64,000 bases of DNA from NCBI RefSeq assembly GCF_000159955.1, contig NZ_GG695973.1, positions 301,248 to 365,247 of the forward strand. Direction: 5' to 3'. Under the pieces are notes generated by a model. That model had not been told where the DNA came from and searched no databases. It was given only the letters and a program-made list of their open reading frames with translations. The translations under genes and the position numbers were made by a program. Shown here in pieces: positions 15,888 to 25,323 of the stretch (position 1 is its first letter; the number at the start of each line of letters is the position of its first letter). Source of the stretch: Paenibacillus sp. oral taxon 786 str. D14 (GTDB taxonomy: Bacteria; Bacillota; Bacilli; Paenibacillales; Paenibacillaceae).

Positions 15888-16595
15888 TTAATTCGTTGCC
15901 ACAACGGTGTTGATGGACGCGAACGCCAGCGGGCCAAAGCCTTCCGATGCTTCGCCATGCGGCGAATTCAGCAGAAAGGCAAATCCTTGCCCGCCTATGT
16001 TCTTGACGATATACTGCTGGGTCAGCCCCTTGCCTTGGGCGATCAAGAACAGCTCGGCATCTCGCATCGTTTCGTAGAGCTGGTCGCCGGTACGCTGCTC
16101 GACTTTACCGATTTTAGACATCTCGCTTTTGGCCGACTTCGCCAGCTCCTCGATGTTGTAGTCGGCAGGCAGCTTGGTAATGACCACATGAAAGTCTGAG
16201 TCGTAATTCATCATTAACTTGTTGGTTTTGGCATCAAAGGAGAAGATGTCGAACATATAAAAAGCGTAGCCCTCGCCCCTCTGCAAAGTGGCGGTTCGCG
16301 TCTCTTTCATGCCTTCCAGCTCAACCTCGATCGATTTCTCAGCCGGCAGCTCCGATGTTGCACCGGAGTCCGTCGACTCTGTGGCAGGAGCCGTCCCCTG
16401 CTTCGTTTCGGCTGCGGCGTCATCCGGCACGTTGTTGTCTGTATCCGTCTGGTTCCCGTTCGTTTCACCGCTTGCATTCATCCCAGGCTCGGAACTGTTC
16501 CCGAAGCACGCGGTCAGCGAGAGCACCAGCAGGATCATCCCCAGCCAGCCGGTGGTCTTCTTCCATTTCGTTTTTAGTACATTCTTGTTGTTCAC
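15888..16595 (-). CDS. Predicted lipoprotein of unknown function
   Basis: This 235-residue protein starts KTKWKKTTGWLGMILLVLSL and carries the lipobox LTAC, so it should be lipid-anchored outside the membrane. A low-complexity Ser/Thr/Asp/Asn/Glu linker of about 55 residues follows. The globular C-terminal part begins near IEVELEGMKETRTATLQRGE and contains YAFYMFDIFSFD. I do not recognise the family. GTG 16595 lies eight bases after GGGGG; longer in-frame starts to 16649 lack a site. It stands downstream of bdbC on the same strand, 77 bp away, so co-transcription with the thiol-oxidation genes is possible, although it has no Cys beyond the lipobox. Confidence 0.75.
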   Translation of the reverse strand: MNNKNVLKTKWKKTTGWLGMILLVLSLTACFGNSSEPGMNASGETNGNQTDTDNNVPDDAAAETKQGTAPATESTDSGATSELPAEKSIEVELEGMKETRTATLQRGEGYAFYMFDIFSFDAKTNKLMMNYDSDFHVVITKLPADYNIEELAKSAKSEMSKIGKVEQRTGDQLYETMRDAELFLIAQGKGLTQQYIVKNIGGQGFAFLLNSPHGEASEGFGPLAFASINTVVATN

Positions 16596-16672
16596 TTCGA
16601 ACACCCCCGCATATACAGACGGGCCGAACCTCAAAAAAGTTGCCATCACGAGGGAGGGAAATATTGCAGGTA

Positions 16673-17113
16673 TTATTGTTCCTCAACTTCTTTGCCCTCG
16701 CGAGCGGCCAATAAGAACAAGACGATCAGCACGAAGGCAACTAGCGCCATGAACGGAATCGTAATAAATCCGAGCCAGCCTTGGCCTAAGTAATCGACGT
16801 TGCAAGGTACGCCAATTTTGCAGGGAAGCAGCTTGGCTAACGCCGGGATTTTTTGCTCGCTGTAATGATAAATGGAGATCATGCCGCCGATGATGCTGAG
16901 CGGAAGCACGTATGGAATGATCTGACGGTCGTTCTTATACGCGGCGATCCCCAGCAAGATGACCTGCGGGTACATGAAGATCCGCTGGAACCAGCACAGC
17001 CGGCACGGCTCATAATGCAGCACTTCGCTTAGATATAAGCTGCCCGCCGTCGCGACCATCGCAACCAGCCAGGCGAGGTAGATGCCATAGTCCTTCAAAA
17101 ACCCCCGCATCAT
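16673..17113 (-). CDS. bdbC: Disulfide formation protein BdbC (DsbB-like)
   Basis: This 146-residue membrane protein reoxidises the partner BdbD and passes electrons to quinone. Four transmembrane helices are visible. The two redox pairs are present: CRLC in PCRLCWFQR after helix 1, and CKIGVPC in the second external loop. The length fits the short DsbB family of Gram-positive bacteria. ATG 17113 lies seven bases after GGAGG; the ATG two codons earlier is too close to the site. It follows bdbD with a 21-bp gap, making a bdbD-bdbC operon. Confidence 0.9.
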   Translation of the reverse strand: MMRGFLKDYGIYLAWLVAMVATAGSLYLSEVLHYEPCRLCWFQRIFMYPQVILLGIAAYKNDRQIIPYVLPLSIIGGMISIYHYSEQKIPALAKLLPCKIGVPCNVDYLGQGWLGFITIPFMALVAFVLIVLFLLAAREGKEVEEQ

Positions 17114-17134
17114 CCCCATTCCTCCCTCATATTC

Positions 17135-17848
17135 TTATTCTCCGGCCAATTCGTTATCGATGGTCTTCTTCAGCGTCTCATAATCGCCTAGGTTGCCGGC
17201 ATATTCAATACCGTTGATGAAGAACGTCGGCGTGCTGTCTACGCCCAGCTTGTCTCCTCGAGCCAACTGCGCTTGCACCTCGTCCTGGTACGTTGCTTCG
17301 GCGATATCTTTCTGCAGCAGGTCGTAATCGATGGGCAGCTCCAGTTCTTTGGCCAGATTGACCAAAAATTCAGGCGAAGCCCAACCGTTGTTCTCCTCCC
17401 CCTGGCGTTCAAAAATCGCATCGAAATACTTCCAGAACGCATCATTGCTTTGATGATACACCGATTGAGCGGCCAGCGCGGCCGTAAAGGAATCGGAGCC
17501 GATAAACGGCAGATTCATGAAATAAAAAGCGACTTTACCTTGATCTATATAATCCTTCACCAATTCCGGCTTAATCAGTTCATTTACATGTTTACACGAC
17601 GGACATTGATAATCCCCGAACTCTACAATCTTTACCGGGGCATCAGCTTGTCCTAACACAGGCAGCGCAGCATAATCAAATTCGACAGGCTTCGGTTTCG
17701 GCTGAATCGTCAACACGACGATGATCAGAATCAGAAGCAACCCCACGGTCGAAAACCAGATCAGTCGTCTCCTCTTTAATTGCTGCTGCAGCTTTTGTTG
17801 TTCGGCTTTGCGCTTGGCCAAAGCGTTCTTTGTTGTTTTCGGCGGCAT
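17135..17848 (-). CDS. bdbD: Membrane-anchored thiol:disulfide oxidoreductase BdbD (DsbA-like)
   Basis: The 237-residue protein introduces disulfide bonds into exported proteins. A charged N-terminus (about 1-28) precedes a signal anchor (29-48) and an external thioredoxin-fold domain. The active site is Cys82-Pro-Ser-Cys85 in FGDYQCPSCKH, and the cis-proline loop is STPTFFING. It pairs with BdbC downstream. In B. subtilis this pair supports competence pseudopilus and secreted-protein folding. Confidence 0.9.
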   Translation of the reverse strand: MPPKTTKNALAKRKAEQQKLQQQLKRRRLIWFSTVGLLLILIIVVLTIQPKPKPVEFDYAALPVLGQADAPVKIVEFGDYQCPSCKHVNELIKPELVKDYIDQGKVAFYFMNLPFIGSDSFTAALAAQSVYHQSNDAFWKYFDAIFERQGEENNGWASPEFLVNLAKELELPIDYDLLQKDIAEATYQDEVQAQLARGDKLGVDSTPTFFINGIEYAGNLGDYETLKKTIDNELAGE

Positions 17849-17905
17849 GCGATCCCTTCTTTCTATTTAATAGTTCAATTTCAAAATACGTTTTATCCTG
17901 CAACC

Positions 17906-17934
17906 ATTCTAGTTACAAAAGCAAGATTCGTCAA
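17906..17934 (-). promoter_or_regulatory. Sigma-A promoter of bdbDC
   Basis: TTGACG, a 17-base spacer and TAGAAT are read on the minus strand, about 58 bp before the bdbD start. Confidence 0.65.
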
Positions 17935-18167
17935 GTTGAACCCAGAACCTCGCAGGACCTTCCCAACGAAAAAGTGTGATGGTTCGTACTCATCAAAGAT
18001 TTATGCCTCTTCAGGCCTCTTTTACACCATTATCCCTTTCCTTCAGAAATAGGGGATCAAGATAGATCCTATTTATCCAAGCCATTCTGTGTTCCCCACC
18101 CCCTGATGCAACGGGATAATCGTTAAAAAGAGAGCCAGACACCTCTATAAAGCCGCAACCAAGAAAA

Positions 18168-18194
18168 AAACCGGCGCCCTAACGGCACCGGTTC
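18168..18194 (-). terminator. Terminator of ptsHI
   Basis: ACCGGTGCC pairs with GGCGCCGGT (one G-T pair) across a short loop and is followed by TTTTTTT on the minus strand. It lies 60 bp after the ptsI stop. Confidence 0.75.
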
Positions 18195-18254
18195 AAGAGG
18201 AAACCCGTATTTCCAGTTGGAAAAGATCTTAAATTCTTACGAATCTAACAATTC

Positions 18255-19967
18255 TTATGCTTCGATAGAGCGAACCAGCTCGACGACTTGTTCAGCCGTC
18301 TGCATTTGCAGCGCCTTCGCCGCCAGCTGCTCCATTTCCGCTTTGGACAGCTTGGAGATTTGCGAACGAGCCGGCAGGATCGAAGTCGCGCTCATGCTGA
18401 ATTCGTCCAGCCCAAGTCCGAGCAGCAACGGAATCGCCGTTGCATCGCCAGCCATTTCGCCGCACATGCCGGCCCACTTGCCTTCTTTGTGCGCTGCATC
18501 GATGACCATTTTCACCAAGCGTAAAATCGATGGGTTATATGGCTGGTACAAATAAGATACGCGTTCGTTCATGCGATCGGCTGCCATTGTATATTGAATA
18601 AGGTCGTTGGTACCAATACTGAAGAAGTCCACTTCTTTGGCGAACTGATCGGCCAGGACCGCAGTCGAAGGAATCTCCACCATAATGCCGAGTTGGATCT
18701 CGTCGGAGACTTGAACGCCTTCGGCTTGCAGCTTCTCCTTCTCTTCCAGGAGCAGCGCCTTCGCCGCACGGAATTCATCCAATGTTGCGATCATTGGGAA
18801 CATGATACGCAATGTGCCGTATACGCTGGCGCGAAGCAAGGCGCGCAGCTGCGTGCGGAACAAGTCCTTCTGCTCCAGGCACAGGCGAATCGCTCGGAAG
18901 CCCAGGAACGGGTTCAGTTCCTTCGGCAGATTCAAATACGGCAGCTCTTTGTCGCCGCCGATATCCAACGTGCGGACAACAACCGGCTTGCCTTCCATTT
19001 TTTCCAGCACGGTCTTGTAAGCATTAAATTGAACATCCTCTGAAGGCAGCTCTGTGCGGCCCATGTACAGGAATTCCGTCCGGTACAGGCCTACCCCTTC
19101 ACCGCCGTTCTCCAGTACGCCAGCCACGTCGTTTGGCGTGCCGATGTTCGCGGCCAATTCCACGTGAACGCCGTCTTTGGACATCGTCTGCACCTCGCGC
19201 AGCTTCTTCCATTCTTCGATCTGCACCAGGTACTTATCACGTTTCGCTTTGTATTCGCTCAGGACATCCTCGGTCGGATTGATGATGACGCTGCCGTCCA
19301 ATCCATCCACGATCACAAGATCGCCGCTGTTTACCTTGTCCAGCACCTCTTTGGTGCCGACAACCGCCGGGATTTCCAGCGAGCGGGCCATAATCGCCGA
19401 GTGCGACGTGCGGCCGCCGATATTCGTTGTAAAGCCCTTGACGTAATTGCGATTCAACTGTGCCGTATCCGACGGCGTCAAGTCTTCCGCAATCACGATG
19501 ACTTCCTCATTGATGTCAGCCGGATTGACGTAATTCAGTCCGAGCAAATGCGTAAGCACACGCTTGGTGACGTCCCGCATATCTGCTGCGCGTTCCTTGA
19601 GGTAGGCGCTTTTCATATTTTCAAACATCGTGATGAATTCATTTGCGGTTTCATTCAAAGCGTATTCCGCACTAACGCTCTCAGCGGTAATTTTATCGCG
19701 AACCGGCGTCAACAGCTCAGGGTCGTTCAAGATCAACAAATGAGATTCAAAAATCTCCGCTTTCTTCTCACCAAGCTCTTGAAGCGTGCGCTCTTTGATC
19801 GCTTCAAGCTCTTGTTGAGATTTGGCCAAAGCTTCGTCCAAACGTGCCAGTTCCGCAGCGGAATCGGAAGCATCCCGACGATGAATCGTATAGTCGGGAT
19901 GCTCCAGCTTGAAAGCTTTGGCGATGGCCACGCCAGCCGAAGCGGCAATACCTTCGATCTTAAGCAT
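18255..19967 (-). CDS. ptsI: PTS enzyme I (phosphoenolpyruvate-protein phosphotransferase)
   Basis: This 570-residue cytoplasmic enzyme takes phosphate from phosphoenolpyruvate onto His189 ([13 protein letters not shown]) and passes it to HPr. The N-terminal phospho-His/HPr-binding half and the C-terminal PEP-binding TIM barrel are both complete, including [20 protein letters not shown] and the [13 protein letters not shown] block. The start codon overlaps the end of ptsH by eight bases, indicating translational coupling. It feeds the glucose permease encoded upstream and the mannitol PTS at 53-57 kb. Confidence 0.96.
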   Translation of the reverse strand: MLKIEGIAASAGVAIAKAFKLEHPDYTIHRRDASDSAAELARLDEALAKSQQELEAIKERTLQELGEKKAEIFESHLLILNDPELLTPVRDKITAESVSAEYALNETANEFITMFENMKSAYLKERAADMRDVTKRVLTHLLGLNYVNPADINEEVIVIAEDLTPSDTAQLNRNYVKGFTTNIGGRTSHSAIMARSLEIPAVVGTKEVLDKVNSGDLVIVDGLDGSVIINPTEDVLSEYKAKRDKYLVQIEEWKKLREVQTMSKDGVHVELAANIGTPNDVAGVLENGGEGVGLYRTEFLYMGRTELPSEDVQFNAYKTVLEKMEGKPVVVRTLDIGGDKELPYLNLPKELNPFLGFRAIRLCLEQKDLFRTQLRALLRASVYGTLRIMFPMIATLDEFRAAKALLLEEKEKLQAEGVQVSDEIQLGIMVEIPSTAVLADQFAKEVDFFSIGTNDLIQYTMAADRMNERVSYLYQPYNPSILRLVKMVIDAAHKEGKWAGMCGEMAGDATAIPLLLGLGLDEFSMSATSILPARSQISKLSKAEMEQLAAKALQMQTAEQVVELVRSIEA

Positions 19968-20235
19968 TCACTTCTCCAAGCCCTTCGTTAACCATCACTT
20001 CGGTGAGCGCTTGAAGTGCTGCCTCGGCCTCTTCGCCTTCAACGATCAGCTTCAGCGAATCGCCTTGTTCCAGACCCAAGGACAGTACGCCGAGAATCGA
20101 TTTCAGGGTCACTTTCTTGCCGCCGGCTTCAGCGAAGGATTCGGCCCCCTTGAATTTGTTAGCAGTGTTCACCAGAGCCGTTGCCGGGCGTGCATGAATT
20201 CCGTCTTCATCCGTAATTTTGAACATTCTTTCCAT
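19960..20235 (-). CDS. ptsH: Phosphocarrier protein HPr
   Basis: The 91-residue phosphocarrier has His14 in GIHARPA, which accepts phosphate from enzyme I, and Ser46 in [11 protein letters not shown], the target of HPr kinase. Ser46 phosphorylation makes HPr the corepressor of CcpA, so this gene links sugar uptake to carbon catabolite repression. It is followed by ptsI with an overlap and lies 132 bp downstream of ptsG. Confidence 0.96.
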   Translation of the reverse strand: MERMFKITDEDGIHARPATALVNTANKFKGAESFAEAGGKKVTLKSILGVLSLGLEQGDSLKLIVEGEEAEAALQALTEVMVNEGLGEVNA

Positions 20236-20367
20236 GAGTGATCCTCTCGCTTTCTGAATTATAGTTTTTGGAAAATGATATATGATACGCTCCTCACCCT
20301 ATTGTAAGGGAACGTGGGAACCAATGCCAAATGCACCGCCGTGATAGAACGACGGCGCATTGGAGCT

Positions 20368-22443
20368 TTACTTGATGGTGACGATGTCGGCTTCGCCTTT
20401 GGACAGCTTGCCGGTTTTGTTCAGCTTCACGGACGCGCCCTCTGGCAGGTTCGAGAAGACGATTGGCGAAATGATGGATGGTGCATGCTCTTTCACATAA
20501 TCCAGGTCCACTTCCAGGATCGGTTGTCCAGCAGCGACCAGATCCCCTTCCTTCACCAGTACATTAAAGCCTTGGCCTTTCAGCTTGACGGTATTTACGC
20601 CGATGTGCACCAGCACTTCTTTCCCGCCGTCCGACATGATGCCGATGGCATGCTTGCTTGGGAAGACGTTAAATACTTTCCCGTAAACCGGGGAACCAAT
20701 CACGCCGTCGTGCGGAAGCACTGCAAATCCGTCGCCGGTCATTCGTTCCGAGAACACCGGATCAGGTACATTGGAAATGTCCATCAGCTCACCGTCCACC
20801 GGCATCACGATATCTTCCTTGATGATCGCGTCGCCGTCTTGGGCCGCTTGTTGTTCCACTTCAGCAGGTTTAACTTCTTCGGTCTTCACAGCTGCTTCGG
20901 AGTTTTCCGCAGGCCGCGGTGTCTTGCCGCTCATAATATCGGCAATTTGCGATTTGATCGTGTCGGAACGCGTTCCGAAGATCGCTTGGATGTTGTTGCC
21001 TACTTCAAGCACACCGGAAGCGCCCAGCTTCTTGAGCTGATCCTTGTTGACGTTCGATTTATCCTTAACTTCAACACGCAGCCGGGTGATGCAGGCATCC
21101 AGGTGAACGATATTCTCTTGACCGCCCAGCGCGGATAAGATATTATGCGGCAAATCGTCCTGAGAAGTTGCTCCTCCAGCTGCACCTTCCTCATCGGCAA
21201 CTTGATCTTCGCGGCCCGGCGTTTTCAGGTTAAACTTGCGAATCACGTAACGGAAACCGAAATAGTAGATGACCGCCAGGATCAGACCAACGATAATGAC
21301 GTTCCACCAAGGTGTCCGGTTTGGAATCACCCCGAAAATCAGGAAGTCGATCAAACCGCCGGAGAAGGTCATCCCGATCTTCGTTCCCAGGAGATGCATG
21401 GTCATGAAGGACAAACCTGCGAAAATCGTATGAACGGCAAACAACGCCGGTGCAACGAACAGGAACGAGAACTCCAGTGGTTCCGTAATCCCTGTCAAGA
21501 AGGAAGTCAATGCTGCCGAGCCCATAATCCCGGCCACATATTTCTTATGCTCTGGACGAGCTTCGTGGTAAATCGCCAGCGCAGCGGCAGGCAAACCAAA
21601 CATCATGAACGGGAATTTACCGGTCATAAATGTACCGGCTGTAAACGGCACGCCGTCACGCAGCTGTGCCATGAAGATTGATTGGTCCCCGCGCACGAGC
21701 TGACCTGCGCTATTGATGTATTCGCCGAACTCGAACCAGAACGGCGAGTAGAAGATATGGTGCAGACCAAACGGAATTAACGCCCGTTCGACCACCCCGA
21801 AAATAAACGCGGACAACGTCCGATTTTGCCCCAACATAAAGTGGGAAGCCAAGTTTAATCCGGTTTGGATCGGTGGCCATACGACAACCATCATCAAACC
21901 GAGCAGAACTGAAGTAGCGGCCGTCATAATCGGCACGAACCGTTTCCCGGCGAAGAAGCCGAGGTAAGACGGAAGCTCAATCCGGAAGAACCGGTTATAC
22001 ATTGCGGCAGCCAGGATACCCACGATAATACCGCCGAATACCCCCGTTGCCAGCGTTGGAATACCAAGTACATTGGCATAGGCCGGATCGGTTCCGATCA
22101 TCGACGGCACCACGCCAATGACCGTCCCCATCGTCACGTTCATGACGAGGTACCCGATAATGGCAGCCAGACCGGCAACCCCTTCACCGCCTGCCAAACC
22201 AACGGCGACGCCAACTGCAAACAGCAAGGCCAGGTTCGTAAAGACGATTTGGCCGGCGTTCATCATGACTGTAGCTACAGCATGAACAGCGTGGTTATCC
22301 AATGCGGGAACCAAATTTAGGAACTCAGGGCTGACCAGCATATTACCGATCCCGAGCAGCAGGCCTGCCGCCGGAAGAAGAGCTACCGGAAGCATCAGCG
22401 CTTTACCTACCCGCTGTAAAACCCCAAACAAACGCTTAAACAT
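20368..22443 (-). CDS. ptsG: PTS glucose permease EIICBA
   Basis: The 691-residue protein imports and phosphorylates glucose. The domain order is C-B-A. The membrane EIIC part (about 1-400) begins MFKRLFGVLQRVGKALMLPV and has the ITEPLEFSFLFVAP block. EIIB carries the phosphorylated Cys in LDACITRLRVEV, and EIIA has the active His in VLVHIGVNTVKLKG. The N-terminus and order match B. subtilis PtsG. ATG 22443 has AGGAGGG upstream. The leader holds a GlcT-type antiterminator and glcT lies just upstream, so induction by glucose is expected. Confidence 0.94.
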   Translation of the reverse strand: MFKRLFGVLQRVGKALMLPVALLPAAGLLLGIGNMLVSPEFLNLVPALDNHAVHAVATVMMNAGQIVFTNLALLFAVGVAVGLAGGEGVAGLAAIIGYLVMNVTMGTVIGVVPSMIGTDPAYANVLGIPTLATGVFGGIIVGILAAAMYNRFFRIELPSYLGFFAGKRFVPIMTAATSVLLGLMMVVVWPPIQTGLNLASHFMLGQNRTLSAFIFGVVERALIPFGLHHIFYSPFWFEFGEYINSAGQLVRGDQSIFMAQLRDGVPFTAGTFMTGKFPFMMFGLPAAALAIYHEARPEHKKYVAGIMGSAALTSFLTGITEPLEFSFLFVAPALFAVHTIFAGLSFMTMHLLGTKIGMTFSGGLIDFLIFGVIPNRTPWWNVIIVGLILAVIYYFGFRYVIRKFNLKTPGREDQVADEEGAAGGATSQDDLPHNILSALGGQENIVHLDACITRLRVEVKDKSNVNKDQLKKLGASGVLEVGNNIQAIFGTRSDTIKSQIADIMSGKTPRPAENSEAAVKTEEVKPAEVEQQAAQDGDAIIKEDIVMPVDGELMDISNVPDPVFSERMTGDGFAVLPHDGVIGSPVYGKVFNVFPSKHAIGIMSDGGKEVLVHIGVNTVKLKGQGFNVLVKEGDLVAAGQPILEVDLDYVKEHAPSIISPIVFSNLPEGASVKLNKTGKLSKGEADIVTIK

Positions 22444-22473
22444 AAATACCCTCCTGTAATTACATAGTGGACT

Positions 22474-22590
22474 AACAAAAACAGGCATGAGCCAATATAG
22501 GTCATTTGTGCTGTACCGTGATCGCTTACGGATATAATACCCCGTAACCGTCCAGTACAATCCAAAAAAACCTTTATCAACTCATGCCTG
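22474..22590 (-). terminator. Leader terminator of ptsG, overlapping the RAT
   Basis: The arm CAGGCATGAG (22581-22590 on the minus strand) pairs perfectly with CTCATGCCTG (22482-22491), followed by TTTTTGTT. The loop is about 90 nt and holds its own nested hairpin, with TTACGG pairing to CCGTAA. The 5' arm is shared with the RAT, so GlcT binding should prevent this fold. Confidence 0.75.
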
Positions 22591-22607
22591 ATCGAATCAG
22601 TCACACA
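22579..22607 (-). promoter_or_regulatory. Ribonucleic antiterminator (RAT) for GlcT
   Basis: The minus-strand segment containing GACTGATTCGATCAGGCATG closely resembles the RAT of the B. subtilis ptsG leader. It forms an imperfect hairpin that competes with the overlapping terminator. GlcT made by the adjacent gene should stabilise it when glucose is present. Confidence 0.8.
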
Positions 22608-22636
22608 TTGTGATTATGAAGTTGTTGTTAATGCAT

Positions 22637-22665
22637 TAGGAATTATAGCAGACCTTCTTTTTTCG
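22637..22665 (-). promoter_or_regulatory. Promoter of ptsG
   Basis: TTGCGC, a 17-base spacer and TATAAT lie just upstream of the RAT leader, near the 3' end of glcT. The transcript would start about 195 nt before the ptsG start. Confidence 0.6.
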
Positions 22666-22675
22666 CGCAAGCAAG

Positions 22676-23521
22676 CTATTGAAGATTTGCCGGAGCCACA
22701 CGGTGTAAATGCATGGTTAAATAACTAACCTCTGCCTTATAAACCGGCAGCTTGAGCCGTTGCTCCATAACTTTTGTCAATTTATAGGCAAGCGAATACA
22801 ACACAGGATACTCCTGCTTGAGCAGCAATTCCAGCTTGTCGACTTCGCTGACTTGCTCTCCCCGCCGAATCCGCTCGATCGCGAACCGCAAATGGGTGAG
22901 CAGACGCGAATAGTCCAGCGAATTGCGGAGGATCGAGAAGCGAAGCTCCTTCTCGATGATGCCTACCAAATCGGCGATCAACTGGGCATGTCCGCGGACC
23001 TCGCTGATGTGACGGTTGGTGATGGCGCTGTTGATGTGAAGCGCAACGAAGCCAATTTCGTCTTCACCAAGATCAATGCCCAGCCTCTCCTTGATCAAAC
23101 GAATGGCATATTCCGCCAATTCATATTCCAGCGGATAAATTTCCTTCGTCTCGAACAAAAATGGATTATGAAACGCGATGTCCTGCTCCGCCCGTTTTAT
23201 CGCAAACGCCAAGTGGTCAGTTAACGCGATGTGAATATGCTCATTAAGCTCGGTTTGAGTTTTCCCGGAAATATACATAATAATTTCGCCGATGATCTCG
23301 ATCAGCTGTTCATCCACCTGGTGCACGAGTTGCTTGTATTGCTCCTGCTCCTGCTGGTTCGTAAGGATAAACATCTTCTCGACGGCTTCCAGCGAAATGG
23401 AATCTCCCGTTTTTCGGTTAAATCCGATGCCTTTGCCGATGACAACGACCTCGCCATGCTCCGGATGATTTGCGATGATGACATTGTTATTCAACACTTT
23501 GGCCACGCGCAGGCTGTTCAC
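22676..23521 (-). CDS. glcT: Transcription antiterminator GlcT
   Basis: This 281-residue BglG/SacY-type antiterminator has an N-terminal RNA-binding domain (about 1-58, VLNNNVIIANHPEHGEVVVI) and two PTS regulation domains with conserved His (HIALTDHLAFAI and LHINSAI in the first, LLTHLRFAIERI and LTMHLHRV in the second). The PtsG EIIB phosphorylates the first domain and HPr the second. It acts on the RAT in front of ptsG directly downstream. The start is GTG 23521 with an AGAGGTG site. Confidence 0.93.
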   Translation of the reverse strand: MNSLRVAKVLNNNVIIANHPEHGEVVVIGKGIGFNRKTGDSISLEAVEKMFILTNQQEQEQYKQLVHQVDEQLIEIIGEIIMYISGKTQTELNEHIHIALTDHLAFAIKRAEQDIAFHNPFLFETKEIYPLEYELAEYAIRLIKERLGIDLGEDEIGFVALHINSAITNRHISEVRGHAQLIADLVGIIEKELRFSILRNSLDYSRLLTHLRFAIERIRRGEQVSEVDKLELLLKQEYPVLYSLAYKLTKVMEQRLKLPVYKAEVSYLTMHLHRVAPANLQ

Positions 23522-23613
23522 AACACAGTAGCACCTCTTTTCCTATATTCCGAAAACGGTTAAGCCCATTATAATGGATTTTTTGGGCGCCGTCAGCCGA
23601 TTCCCAGGCATTT

Positions 23614-23660
23614 CAAAGGCGTCCTCACTCTGATGATGAGCGGGACGCCGGTTTCTTTTT
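23614..23660. terminator. Hairpin between floT and glcT
   Basis: GGCGTCC pairs with GGACGCC, and CTCA/TGAG continues the stem. The T-run is better on the plus strand (TTTCTTTTT) than on the minus strand (CCTTTG), although the gene ending here, floT, is on the minus strand. Confidence 0.5.
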
Positions 23661-23712
23661 ATCCTAGGACAAGATACACGGATGGAGGGCGGTTGTCAAG
23701 CCACCTTAGGCC

Positions 23713-25299
23713 CTACTTTTGGTCTGGGTCGGCTGCCTTCGAAGCCGCGGTTTCCAGCACAACCGGATCTGGCACCTTTCCGCCTGCTGCAGACTTGACG
23801 GAAGCCGTCTCAAGCTCCGGTGTTGCGGCGACAACTTTGCCTTTGGTCAGGCTTTGGATCAACCGATCGAGTTCGATCCCGGAGACGCTCTTGAGCATGT
23901 CAGGCGCTGTGGCCATCAGTTCGGTCACGTAGTTGCTGACGCGAGCGGCTCCCTCGCCTTTGCCGGTATCGACGACGGTCAGCTTGTCGATGGAGGACAG
24001 CGGTGCAGCGATCTTGCTTGCCAACTCCGGCAGCATCTTCATTACGATATCGAGGATCGCCGCCTCGCCGAATTTCTGGAACGCTTCGGCCAGCTTCTCC
24101 TTCGCTTCGGCCTCGGCCAAGCCGCGCAGACGGATGATTTCGGCATCCGCCGTCCCTTTGGCCCGTTCGGCATCCGCAATCGCCAGGCCTTCTAGCCGCT
24201 TCTGTTCAGCGGAAGCTTTGGCCTGCGTTTCGATCGAGTATTGCAGCGCATCGGCTTCCCGCATCTTCCGGGCTTTTTCCGCTTCGGCGGCCTGCTCGAC
24301 GGCATAACGGTCCGCATCGGCCTTTTTCTTCACTTCAGCATCATATTGCTTCTGACGGACGATAATTTCTTTGTCCTGCAGATCGATTTCCCGTTCCTTC
24401 CGCACCAGCTCGACCTTCATCTGCTCTTCGACCATCACTTGCTTAGCCCGAGCTTCCTGAATGTGATAAGCTTGGTCGGCTTCGGCTCTGGCAGTGTCCT
24501 GCTCCTTCTTGAAGGACGCTACCTTCAGTTCCTTCTCTTTCTCAGCCTCGGCGATGTTCGTATCGCGCACCAGCTCGGCCTTCTGCCCAGCTTCCTCGGC
24601 CAGCGCTTTCTGGATCCGTGCATCCCGCTGGGCTTCGGCCTCAGCGATGTCGGCGTCCCGCTTAACCGCAGCGATCCGCGGCTTCCCAAGCGCCTCCAAA
24701 TAACCGTGCTTATCCCGAACGTCCTTGATCGTGAACGAAACGATCTGCAGTCCCATTTTCTTCAGATCCCGGGCTGCGACGCTTTGCACTTCCTGAGCAA
24801 ACTTGTCGCGGTTGCGATAGACTTCCTCAACGGTCATCGAGCCCAGGATGGAACGCAGATGGCCTTCCAGCACTTCCTGTGCCTCGCCCTTCAGCGATTC
24901 GATGGGTTTGCCCATAAATTGTTCGGCGGCTGTTGCGACGTCTTCGATCGAGCTGCCCACTTTAATGATGGCCACGCCGTCTGCAGATACCGGCACCCCT
25001 TGCTCGGTGTAGACCTCGGGCGTCATCACGTCAAGCTTATGGGATAGCAGCGACATAAACTCGGCTTTCTGAAAGATCGGCCAGATAAATGCCCCGCCGC
25101 CGCGCACGATTTTGATTTTGCGGCCGGATTGGTCGTCGGAAATGTTTTTGCTGCCTAGAAAAGACCCCGTCACAATCATCGCCTCATCGGGGCCCACCGT
25201 TTTGTATCTTGCCCAAAACGCCAGCCCAAGCACGACAATGACTGCAATCACGATCACGGGGATCAGTAGGAAATCCGGAAAACTTTCGAACAATGACAT
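23713..25299 (-). CDS. floT: Flotillin-like protein FloT
   Basis: The 528-residue membrane scaffold organises functional membrane microdomains. A hydrophobic hairpin segment (about 10-30) is followed by an SPFH/PHB domain (roughly 40-210, IVRGGGAFIWPIFQKAEFMS). A long Ala/Glu/Lys-rich coiled coil (about 215-400) then leads to the C-terminal oligomerisation region. This matches YuaG/FloT of B. subtilis. It is the second gene of a yuaF-floT operon, 24 bp downstream of yuaF, behind a sigma-W promoter, implying induction by cell-envelope stress. Confidence 0.93.
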   Translation of the reverse strand: MSLFESFPDFLLIPVIVIAVIVVLGLAFWARYKTVGPDEAMIVTGSFLGSKNISDDQSGRKIKIVRGGGAFIWPIFQKAEFMSLLSHKLDVMTPEVYTEQGVPVSADGVAIIKVGSSIEDVATAAEQFMGKPIESLKGEAQEVLEGHLRSILGSMTVEEVYRNRDKFAQEVQSVAARDLKKMGLQIVSFTIKDVRDKHGYLEALGKPRIAAVKRDADIAEAEAQRDARIQKALAEEAGQKAELVRDTNIAEAEKEKELKVASFKKEQDTARAEADQAYHIQEARAKQVMVEEQMKVELVRKEREIDLQDKEIIVRQKQYDAEVKKKADADRYAVEQAAEAEKARKMREADALQYSIETQAKASAEQKRLEGLAIADAERAKGTADAEIIRLRGLAEAEAKEKLAEAFQKFGEAAILDIVMKMLPELASKIAAPLSSIDKLTVVDTGKGEGAARVSNYVTELMATAPDMLKSVSGIELDRLIQSLTKGKVVAATPELETASVKSAAGGKVPDPVVLETAASKAADPDQK

Positions 25300-25323
25300 C
25301 AGCTCCCTCTTCTTTAATTGGCA

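Larger units (their letters stand above)
17849..18254. other. Intergenic region between bdbD and ptsI
   Basis: The gap contains the bdbDC promoter (17906-17934) and the ptsI terminator (18168-18194). The central part, about 17950-18160, shows no credible gene or strong structure. Confidence 0.5.

Noticed and set aside
20300-20367. Terminator between ptsG and ptsH
   Set aside because: A hairpin (CCAATGC-GCCGTCG with CGGCGG-TGCATT) is present but no T-run follows on the minus strand; ptsG-ptsH readthrough is possible.
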